This document shows, piece by piece, positions 54,618 through 64,000 of a stretch of 64,000 nucleotides of DNA (position 1 is its first letter; each line of letters starts with the position of its first letter). The translations under genes were made by a program, and so were the position numbers. The notes under the pieces were generated by a model. It saw only the letters and a program-made list of their open reading frames with translations. It did not search any database and had not been told where the DNA came from. The stretch is from Spirodela intermedia (taxonomy: Eukaryota > Streptophyta > Magnoliopsida > Alismatales > Araceae): assembly GCA_902729315.2 (NCBI GenBank), contig LR746277.1, forward strand, positions 815,501-879,500, written 5' to 3'.

Positions 54618-55520
54618 ATGCCCACTTGTTAAACCTAAAGTAAATTTCTATGACAAGTCGTGGATGAATCCCTTGTTGGCGATTGACCATCAAAATAGCT
54701 TGTGGAAGCAGAAAGAAGATGGAGAGATCTTGGAGCAATGTGGCCTTTATTCTAGTTCAAGAATGTACAAAGAGAAGGGAGGAAAGACAAGGGGGAAGTT
54801 CAACTCACTGCCTCTCAATGCCTTTACTAAGCCGAGACCACCCTCTCTTTATAAGGAAGAGAGTGGGGTGACCCCTTCCTTAATTAGATGGGGTGCTCCC
54901 TTCTCTTACTGAACTTGTCCTCCCTAGATAGGACTTAGCCATGACCGGCCGTCCTCATTTGGATATTACCTTGTTTTGCTAGAGGATAATTATGGCATAT
55001 CAGACAAGCACTTTCATGATCGCAAATAGTGCAACCCCCATCAGCCACCCCAGCTTGTCCAAAACAAGTTGGATATCTCGTGGCAAATCTGCCTGTGCTG
55101 AGTGTATATTGCTCGTCATATGTCCATACACTATGCCTCTGCCGCCCGTCCATTGTGCGCGCTCACTGTGTGCCCACTATGCTCTCATATCATGCGCTCT
55201 CCCTCGCATGCTCTTTGCACGTCTACCGCATGCATTGCTTCATGTTGCTGCCATGCCACGCCACGTCACATTGTGCCGCACCATGCTATTAGTTAGTGAG
55301 ACCTACGAGAGCCTCTCCATACAATAGCAAACTCCATTGCCTATGTCACGTGCATTTGCACGCCCTTCATTCATTGCGATGCATATGGTGTTGGCTTGCA
55401 CGTGTTGTGCTATTGTGGTGTCCCCACAGCATATGCAAGTGCATCCGCATGCTTGGTTACTTAAGTGCGTGTTGAAGCCTTGTTGCAGGAACATTGCTCT
55501 ATGATGCTAAAGGCATGACA
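54480..55520 (-). mobile_element. 3' LTR of a Ty3/Gypsy element (left end approximate)
   Basis: The right boundary is set by GGCATGACA (LTR start TGTCATGCC on the minus strand) next to the polypurine tract CAGGGGAGGA (minus, 55530-55521). A minus-strand TATA element (TTATAAAGAGAG) lies near 54850. A (GA)29 run (54555-54613) would fall in the transcribed part of the LTR. 55130-55300 is unusually rich in GCAYGC/CATGC words. The left end is not defined because no second LTR is in the window. Confidence 0.6.
54555..54613. repeat. (GA)29 microsatellite
   Basis: 59 bp of uninterrupted GA dinucleotides. Confidence 0.97.
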
Positions 55521-56500
55521 TCCTCCCCTGTTTACTAGATCTAATGTCCTTGTTGAAGCTTGAGTCTTGAGATATATTTCAATGAGATCCTCAAAATTAC
55601 TAAGAATTGACTTCACGTTCATGTATAACATCTTCCTCTAGTCTTCCTCACCACTTAACAAGATACAACTTGAATCACTTAACAAGATACAACTTGAATC
55701 ACTTGCCATGTTGACACAATAGGCCAACTGTTCTACCTTTGCTATAACATTGAATAGTCCATCATAACTAGATAACACCATTTGATGCTTTTCTGCACCT
55801 CAAGAAAGATAGAGATACATAGCATCAATTTATCATTAGCTTAGAACTCCATGTCATGTTTACCCTAATTTGTATTCTTTTTCATTCTATGAACCACATA
55901 CACCAATATCTCACATGCTTCCTTAATAAACTCCTCACATAATTTGAAATGGTGCATTGCAAGGCAATATAACACACCTTTTCTGCTTTATCAATTTTAG
56001 TAGTGTTAGTGAATGCTGACCCATTGTGAGCTCATATGGTGACTGCTCAATTATGAAGTTATGGTGCAGATTTTAGGAGAATTGTATCATGTAAAGCAAC
56101 TCAACCTAATTATCTTGATTTTTTATCATGTAATACCAGAAAAACTCTCACAAGCTATTAATCCACTTCGTCTGCCCATCCCTCAATCGATAAAGGTTTG
56201 TCAAAAACTTGAGTTAATGCTTTGATGTTATGAAAAGTTCAGATCAAATTTTTCATAGGGATTGAGTGTCCCAATCACCAGCAATGTCCTTATAAAGTCT
56301 CCACATTTTTACCACATTAGTGAAAAAGAGTCATGCCACTTTCTTTGTCAAATAGTCTATTTGTGTCAACACAAACACTACATACCTGGACAAGTGATCT
56401 ATCAAGAAAAAGATAAAGTCCTACTATGCCTTTAGTAACTTGACAATGAAATTTATGGAGATAAGACTCTCAAGGTTAGTTGAAAATGAAGAAGGGCTCC
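55521..56500 (-). mobile_element. Ty3/Gypsy integrase and C-terminal domain relic
   Basis: On the minus strand, after the polypurine tract in reverse order: integrase core at about 56430-56150 (IDHLSRYVVF, then LFFTNVVKMW, and a degenerate DGQTK segment matching HPQTDGQTE). Then a linker near 55760-55690 (YDGLFNVIAKVEQLAY, the Y.GPF.V..RVG..AY motif) and a decayed C terminus. Stops interrupt the frame. A perfect 24-bp duplication (ACTTAACAAGATACAACTTG) near 55653-55700 lies in this linker. Confidence 0.8.
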
Positions 56501-59150
56501 AATATGCCTACACCTTTTGCTTGTCTATCTTGCCTTGTTGGAAAAAAAAAAGCATAACACATTATTCTATATCTTGTTTCATACAAGGCCAGTAGTAAAT
56601 ATATACTAACAATGCCAACATAAACCATTAGCATGGGTGTTCTACTTATGGCACATTGTGTGCCTACTACAATAATTGTCACCACAACTTGTCAACATGT
56701 TGCACAACTAGTCACTATTTCCACATGTAGTACGTACTATCTTCAGCCTAAAAGTGGTGTATCATTCCATTCATTACACAGCATCAAATGTTTTAAGTAC
56801 TGTTTGTGCCATCAAATGCTTTGTTGAATTTTTTTAACAATGTATGAATACAGGTTGCTACATGAATATATTAATGCAGCAAACCTTAACATGTAGTAAC
56901 ACTTTATATGTCATTCATGAAAAGAAAATCAATTACAATATTGAACTCATATCACGTAAAGACAATCATAGCCAAGATGAGAAGGATGAATCAAATAAAA
57001 AATTATTAGAATATTCCTCATATGCAAGAGAAATTTCATTGAACAAATTTGAATAGTCTGCACTTCATAATTCCTTTAATGAACGTTGTGAATAATATTA
57101 AACACATGTTTAATCAAAATTCTGTATTTTTAATTAGAATACTCATGAAGGGAAGTTAAATGTCTATCTTAATATCTTAAATTGAAAAAAAAGAATGAAA
57201 TGAATGACATCGTGAAGTCCTAAGAGTAAGGAATTAGATAGAGGAACTACTTTTCCATTCTCCTCCCATCACAAAAAAAATATCTAAAACCTCATGGAAA
57301 AAAAATTACTTGTTTAAATGGAAAAAAATGGGCAGTGTGAAAGCTCAAAAAGCTGACCCATTGGAAGAAAAGTGTTTATCTAGTCTCCTCTTGTCAAAAA
57401 AAAAATTGTGAGAAAATAACTTCTTGTCCTAACTATATTATTACTATAAATAAAGAGCTAAATAAACTTCAAATCATGAGGAACATGATTAAAAATTCTA
57501 GAATGAATATCATTCTTAATTTTTAGGTGTAAGTTATTAAACATTTAGTTACTTATATTTGCTGGTTATAAGTGTTGATTATATACAAAAAGGGATGTGA
57601 AATTTTCAATGTCATTTTGAGTAGTATCTAAATAATTGAAGTAAAATTTCACCACAAAAGCTTGTTATAAGAACATGATACATGTTTGAGACAAGTACTT
57701 CTATCTAAAACCATTTTTTATTGAAATATAACTCTTAATTCATAAATTATTTAATATTTCTATTGTTAAAGGATTAACAATGACATAAGTTTGGGAGTGT
57801 GATAACATGTCATTTTTATGTGATAAGTAATGAAAAATTAATATATTTACACCATTAGTTCATACTAAATTATATAACTTTAATGAGAAATAAAGTGGAT
57901 CAAATTTTAGATTAATTATGTAAAATGCATGCTTAATGTATGATTTATACATACTTTTATAGCATATTTATATTTTGAATATTCATCGATTATATGATAA
58001 TATGTTTCATTTGACATTTTTGCCTTCTATTATATCATTATTAGGCAAAAATTAAAATTTAATGGTTGTGATTCCTTTTTTTAGATAGAAATACTTTGTC
58101 CTGATTTTTGGTGATTTTTCATAGTATTTTCAGAATATGTGATCAGTTATAGGGCCATTATGAGCTCGTTAAGGGAACTCATTAAGCCCTATTTTATCAG
58201 TTTATTTAATTAAATTAAAATGATTCCCAAAATAGGTAGAAATGCATGAAAATGGCCAGAAATAAGTGTAAAATGGACAAAAAAATGCATGAAGAAATAA
58301 AAGTCGATTGTCACTAAAAATTAAACAATCTTTCAGCAAGTTGATTTCTCACTACTTGTGATTGATTCTAGGTCTAATGGGAATATTAAAACTTTGATTT
58401 ATGGGAAAAAAAGTAATGCATTTTCTTCTTCCTTCTGCCAAGTGACATATAGTGGCATTCTTTCAATTCTTTGTCAACTCCTCATGTCATTTTGCAATTT
58501 GAATATAATTTTCCTTCATTTTTTATTTTTTTTCTTCAATTCATCTTAGGTGATAGGTAGACGAATTGAGGAAATGATTGATTACTAGGATTTTTATTTA
58601 GGGTTACACTTGAATTTTTCTGTTCACCCAACCTTGAAAAAGATTATTGATTTTTAATTTATTTTCAGTTTCATTTTTTCAATCATCTTTTTGGTTGAAT
58701 TGATCATAAACTTAATTTAGATCCATAATCTTATTTTTTTCACATAGTATTTAGTATATCTCTTATTTTATTTAGTATTTATCTATTATTTTAATTTAGA
58801 TTAATTACTTCATGGTGAGAAGGGAAGGGAGGAGCTAGTTGGGGCTTATTAGGTACAAAACATCTATTTTATTCTTCCTCTCCATTGTTTCTTCCATTTT
58901 TCTTGTTTTTACTATTTAGAGAACAAAATATAATTATAATTTGAGTTGATATCTTCTTTGTAGATCGACGAACTCATTGCATTTACTTGCTTTATATTAA
59001 TGTGAATTTAGTTATATAAATTCTAAACTTAACATCTCTTAGTTTAACAAGTTAGAGACAATCAGCTCCTAGTTTCTAATTTTTGTTTTAATAAAAATAC
59101 TTATATGAGGCATGTGTAATCATTAATAAAAGTGATGAATCATCTAACCC
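56501..59150. other. AT-rich DNA, no gene seen
   Basis: Strongly AT-rich with poly-A/T runs and no recognisable domain on either strand; probably the decayed 5' part of the Gypsy element and other old repeats. Confidence 0.6.
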
Positions 59151-59159
59151 TTGAAATAC

Positions 59160-60640
59160 TAGGGTGCATTGAAGGTCCCCAAATATCACTATGAGTGTGA
59201 TAAAAGTGTTCTAAGTTTCTTTCACAATTAATTGGAAATGAAGAACAACACATGTTTTTGTAAGTTCACACACACATTGCAAAACATGTTTTTTACACAT
59301 TGTCCTTGAAACAAAGAAGGATATATGATTTTCATTAGCTTGAAAGAGAAATGTCCTAGATGTCTATGGTAGAACATAAGTTGTCTAGTGTTGATGAAGT
59401 AGCCATAGACTTGAATGTTGAGCTCACCTTTGCTAAGTGAAGTTGGCATTACATTCACATAAGGTAAAGACTTTCATGTTAGCAAGTCCAATCTTTCAAT
59501 TTCTCACCTTGCCAAATATCATGCAAGTGTCACTAATACATAAGACATTAGATTTTACATCATATATTAGTTTCTTAATTGATATAAGGTTCATTCAAAG
59601 CTTAGGAATATATTAAAAAAATTTAAGTTCTTCATTTTTCTATTTTATGTCACCTATGCCAACTATTGTGAGTTGGGAGCCTTTCTAGTGGTCACTTTCC
59701 TAAAATCAAGGTAGGGGTCATACATGAGGAAATTATGCAATGTATTAGTCATATGGTCTGACACTTGAATGTACAATCAATGAGGCATAGAGGGAGTCAA
59801 AAGAGGAAACTAGACTAAAGGATGGAGAAAATTCACATAATTGAGTTGATGAACTTGAGGCCATTGTAGCCTTAGCTTCTCAAATTCTACCTTGAGTTTC
59901 TCTAGGTCATCTTTTCTATCAAGTCTCGTTCCTCAAGGTGCAAGGACGTGGGGATATAACAAGTAAGCACCAAAGTTCTCCTTAGTGAAGTTGCAGCTAC
60001 TACTCATAAGGTTCTCTTTCGTTTGGATAGGATTTGGAGGCTTTATTGTCCTTATGTTTGGAAACAAGTGCAAAACTATGTTTTGAGTTTTCAAGATTTG
60101 GCTTTTGACTTGATCAAATTTATGATTAAGTCCAATCAAAAATTTTGAAGTCTTATTTATTTTAGTATAACTCTATACACCATGGCTTCTTCTAAGCAAT
60201 TATTCTTCATTGGCTTATAATGGTCAATTTCTTGTCACAATCCCTCTAATTCATTGGCATATTCTGTTACTATTTTTGTACCTTGTACTAGACTCACAGC
60301 TTTCACCACTACTTGATAAATTTGTACTTTATCACTCTTCTTTGAGAAAGCTCAATGAACTTTCTCCATATATTTTTGATTGTAAGAATAAATAAAAAAA
60401 TTGCATGAAATGATGAAGTCATAGTGTTTCACAAGCATGTTTTAACTATTTCTTCAACTCTCCATAGATGACATTGTACATCATCAACATCAAGGGTAAA
60501 ATCAATTATGTGATTTAATTTTTCCTGTCTTGTCAAGAAAACTTCTATGTACTTGCACCATTGTAGCAAGTTCTTCCTATCCAATCTAAATTTGGCAAGA
60601 ATAAAGGGTAACTCTAAACATAGCAAAGATTACTTTGACA
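59160..60640 (-). mobile_element. Copia retrotransposon fragment (gag, protease, GAG-pre-integrase)
   Basis: Minus-strand modules in order. Gag: about 60626-59933 (FRLDRKNLLQWCKYIEVFL, IDFTLDVDDVQCHLW, then GLNHKFDQVKSQIL). Protease: near 59775-59640, where the catalytic segment expected as DSGA reads HSSV before SDHMTN. GAG-pre-integrase: 59458-59228 (LMFYHRHLGHFSFKLM and C..C). The frame breaks several times, and integrase and RT are absent, so this is a truncated dead copy. Confidence 0.82.
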
Positions 60641-61285
60641 CTAATTGTTTGCACATGAATGCTATGTCTAATACTTCAAACATAAGAAGAATTGTATTGC
60701 AAATAACTTTCTTGTTGTGTATAAATCCCTTTAACAAGTTTGTGCCAAAGAAAAAGATATGCTCTTAATAGTCTAAGGTAGAGCTTACGACCACAAGGGA
60801 GAGTCTTCCTTCTCCTAAAGTTTCAGAGGTAGAAAAAAATATGGAAGAACAACGAATAGTAAATTGAACTCACAAACAATAGTTCTTGGACTAGAAGAAT
60901 AGAATAGGTAAGTGACTCTAAAAGTAGATAATTGGAATGATCTTACTTGACAAGTTTTGATCCCATGTTGTTGGAAGTTACTATGTTCATGCGAGAAAGA
61001 AGGAAATACTTGAACATCTCATTCTATTGATTCATCAAATATCTCAAACTTCTTATATTCTGAGGGAGATTTACTCATGTGGGTCTAAGAATGTTACATA
61101 TTAAATCTGTCTCATAAAGACATTTCCATAAGAGAAAGGACATAAAAACATATGCAACAACATAAAGAATATTATTAAAATTATTAGACATATTCACTCT
61201 TAGTGTGCTCCCTTCTTTAACTTGTTTCTCAAGAGTGATGTCAACTTAGAGTGACCCCTCATTAACTTCTAATAATAAGTCATTG
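60641..61285. other. Repeat debris between Copia and Gypsy fragments
   Basis: No recognisable coding domain; may contain the decayed Copia LTR, but no partner is present to confirm it. Confidence 0.4.
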
Positions 61286-61289
61286 AGGA

Positions 61290-61768
61290 ATGCCTTGAGC
61301 ACTAGGATGCAAATGGTTATCAACCAACCCTTGATTGCTCCGATCTTTACCTAATCCATCTACACATCATCTAGTCGTACCAAATGATTAATGAACATTA
61401 TTTTCTCCAATGCAAAACCATAGTTGGCTGAATTAAGGTAGAGCTGATGTTCTCTTGACTTCTTCAAAGCCATCTGAATGTGCTGCTCATACATATGCAC
61501 ACAATTGAATTATAAATCAAAATATTATATAAGCATATCACAATAAACTTATAAGAAATTCTTGGAACAAATATGAGCATGTAGAATGTGGCTTACATGT
61601 TGGTGAGACTGAATGACACCATCATGAACTAGTATGATCTATATTGTATCACATATGTGATATTTGCCTTATTCACTTAACGATACCTACTCTTTATGCC
61701 TATTTTAGAAAAGTAACTCACTTCTCTTAAAAAGTTAAATAGCTCTTCAATATTTTCCATAAGGTACT
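61290..61768 (-). mobile_element. Ty3/Gypsy reverse transcriptase fragment, truncated by LTR insertion
   Basis: The minus strand reads IEELFNFLREVSYFSKI near 61735 (compare [23 protein letters not shown]), then VSFSLTN..ATF near 61590, then REHQLYLN..NYGFALEKIMF near 61440. These are the three successive blocks of Gypsy RT. The fragment stops exactly at 61768, where the LTR begins. Confidence 0.78.
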
Positions 61769-63400
61769 TGATGCGACTTAGTCGTTGTATATTAAATCAC
61801 ACAAATCTAAAATTTATAAAACTAGAAAATACAAATTTTTGGATATTTAGAAGTATTTTAAAATAAATATATCAATTATAATTCAATAAAACTTTCAAAA
61901 ATAACAGTAATTTTTCAGGTCGATCATAAGGATATAATATAATATCTGGTAATTATTCAAAATTTTTCTCAATGAATACGATTTTTTATGAATTTTATAC
62001 TAGGAAATAAAAATGAAATATATGTAAAATTCATGAAAAAGGGAAATAAGGGTGCGGACGTCAAGATGACATCAGCACTTGGCAAACGCAAATCAAGCGA
62101 AAATAGAGTTTTACTCGGTGATTTGTATGTAAATGATTACAGATGATTTAATTAATCAAATTAAGATTTGTAAAAGTCAGAAGAATCGTAATAGAACAAA
62201 GTATATTTTGATAAATTAAAATCACAAAAACTATCACTAAATGAAGCGTAAAGTAAGTCGAAAGTAGGAAAACAAAGTTCCAACATCGCGACAGCGATGC
62301 ATCGATGATGCACCAGAATCCTAAGCATTCGGGAGGATCGTCATGTAGTGTCCATGGCCTCGAAGGCTTTTCTTGGACAAAGACGACGTGGGCAATCTCT
62401 AGATCTTCTCACGAAGTTTAGAGATTAATGAAATGGGTTGTCAAGTCGTATCCAGTGACTGTCACCTGACAAAGCGAAAAAATAGCAACTTTGCGGCTAT
62501 CTAGCGACTGTCCCCCAATGGAGAGGAGTTGGATGGAGGTGGTGTGCGTGTTAGGGAGCTTTATTCTCAGGTCCGTGCAACAAGAGGAGGCTCTTCATCA
62601 CATCTGGTATGCTCTTAGGAGGTGGTGACTCATCTCTCAGCACATCGTCCTCTTCTCGACGACAGCTTGTTCATCGATCAATCGGAGATGATTTACTCAA
62701 TGGATTCACAATCCTTTTATTGCGAATCATTTAGCAATTTTAGTAGCAATACTTTGCGAATCATGTTGACGAGATTTTTGCCAATGATCTAATGATTCTC
62801 ATTGCTTAATCCTTCACCAGCGATCTGCAGAAAAGTCGTGATAATCAAATAAAAATATATGAATTTTGACTCTGGGAAGATTCAAACCCACGCCGGTCGC
62901 CTACCTCTAAGGAAGGTGTGACACGGGTTTAGTCCCACATCAGTTGTGTGCTGATTTTTTCGGACGAATATATAGTAATGTTAGCTTTATAAGCAAAGTC
63001 CCTTTTCTTGCGTGTACGACCACTCTTTGTCCCACACCCAATTGGCCACCGGTGACGTGGAAGGGGAGTGTCGCACACATGCCCCTATCAGTCCAAGCTA
63101 AGCCACTCGAGCCCTTGCTCGCGGCTACTCCCTAACTGTGCTTTTGACCCGCTTGCGGACCCTGTTGGCTGGTGGGTCCCCCCATTTTGTAATATTTTTA
63201 TTTTTATTTTTTGTTCTTCATTTATCTCAAAAGTAAGACTGTAAAAATTGTATAAAATCACATAATTACCCAAAAATTCACGTTAATTAATTGAAAATCA
63301 CAAATCATACTTTAACACAAATATAAGTCTATTTATTATGAGTTAAGGCTAAAACTATATTATTTACTAATTATTAACTCATGATAATGAAGACTTATCA
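61769..63400 (-). mobile_element. 3' LTR of an LTR retrotransposon running off the right edge
   Basis: 1632 bp, TGATGCGACT...GACTTATCA, aligned over its length with the solo LTR at 31808-33379. The right edge adjoins CACCCCCCAACTT, the reverse of a polypurine tract (AAGTTGGGGGGTG), so the internal region lies to the right and the sense strand is minus. The element inserted into an older Gypsy RT. Confidence 0.85.
62932..62998 (+). promoter_or_regulatory. U6-snRNA-like promoter arrangement within the 3' LTR (antisense)
   Basis: GTCCCACATCA at 62932-62942, 26 bp, TATATA at 62969-62974, 23 bp, GTCCCTT at 62998. Same layout as in the solo LTR. Here a T4 run follows directly (GTCCCTTTTC), which would stop Pol III early, so this copy may be inactive. 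Confidence 0.42.
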
Positions 63401-64000
63401 CACCCCCCAACTTAAATCATTGTTAGTCCCTTAACAATAGAATTACGAAAATAAAATTTTACAAATCTCAAACATCATATTTCAATACAGAAAAAAAAAT
63501 ACAATTAGAAATGATTCACCTTTAAACACTTTGAATTCTTATATCAAGTATTTAAGAATGATGTCAAGCACTTAAATGTTTAAACACTCCTTGGAATAAT
63601 AATTTTGACTTCACTTCTTCTATTCACATCTTTATCATTTCTTCACTCATAAATGTATTTACAAGATGTTCCAATTATCAATACTCATCTAAGAATAATA
63701 TTGATCCTACATTTCCTTTTTTTTATGACTTTATTTCTGAAGTTTGCACTATATTTCTTCCTTCTTTATTTTTTTTTATATATAGTGAATAAGTAGTTTT
63801 TCTTGTAGACAAATTTCGACAATAAGAATGATGTCTCACACCCTCTATATATACTCTTCATTTTCAGGGCTTTCACTTTATCCACTTATTTTTCAGCAAG
63901 TATTTTTTTATGCACGATTTTCGATAATGAGAATGATGTCTCACACCTTCCATGTGTACTCTTCATTTTGTAGATTTTTCACATTGCTCTCCTTTTTTTT
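63401..64000 (-). mobile_element. Polypurine tract and 3' internal region of the LTR element
   Basis: The polypurine tract (minus-strand sense) is at 63411-63401. The rest has no coding domain. Two copies of a ~105-bp unit start at about 63815 and 63920 (AATGATGTCTCACACC at 63827 and 63932), a common feature of the noncoding 3' region of large plant LTR elements. Confidence 0.65.

Noticed and set aside
55653-55700. Short direct repeat as a CRISPR-like array
   Set aside because: Only two adjacent 24-bp copies with no spacers, in a plant retrotransposon.
31808-63400. The two related LTRs as the 5' and 3' ends of one 31.6-kb element
   Set aside because: The left copy has its own CATGC duplication on both sides, the right copy's polypurine tract faces away from the interval, and the SMG7 and ANTH genes lie between them.

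Overview
This is nuclear DNA from a flowering plant. The evidence is long GT-AG introns, five multi-exon genes of plant type, (CT/GA)n-rich 5' leaders, and large AT-rich blocks of decayed Ty3/Gypsy and Copia retrotransposons. GC-rich first exons in some genes hint at a monocot, but I cannot name the species.
Genes, left to right: (1) the 3' part of a PRP4-type spliceosomal protein kinase (+, 1-3347); (2) a plant-specific secreted protein of unknown function, EXPP1-like (+, 11002-16146, 3 exons, 268 aa), with a ~53-bp minisatellite in intron 2; (3) formamidopyrimidine-DNA glycosylase FPG/MMH (+, 16669-21589, 10 exons, 393 aa), about 520 bp downstream of gene 2; (4) the nonsense-mediated-decay factor SMG7 (-, 41651-36616, 5 coding exons, 1019 aa); (5) an AP180 N-terminal homology (ANTH) clathrin-assembly protein (+, 45435-53540, 15 coding exons, 548 aa). 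All listed splice sites keep the reading frame. SMG7 and the ANTH gene are divergent and share an intergenic region made of ~190-bp degenerate repeats packed with TGGGCC/GGCCCA motifs.
Mobile DNA: 22.2-23.0 kb holds the 5' part of a MULE/MUSTANG-like transposase (-). 23.3-28.05 kb is a decayed Ty3/Gypsy element (+) whose integrase is split by a poly(A)-tailed insertion with a 14-bp target-site duplication. 31.8-33.4 kb is a solo LTR with a CATGC duplication. 33.4-35.2 kb has Copia scraps. 54.5-56.5 kb is a Gypsy 3' end (-). 59.2-60.6 kb is a Copia gag-protease fragment (-). 61.3-61.77 kb is a Gypsy RT fragment (-) interrupted by an LTR element (-) whose 3' LTR (61769-63400) is the same family as the solo LTR and which runs off the window.
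Most interesting signals: both LTRs carry, antisense to the element, an arrangement like a plant U6 snRNA promoter (TCCCACATCA, ~25 bp, TATATA, 23 bp, GTCCCTT). The insertion in the Gypsy integrase has two separated stretches resembling the internal promoter of 5S rRNA. Both are inferences from reading the sequence and need searches. No tRNA, rRNA, CRISPR or organellar gene was found.
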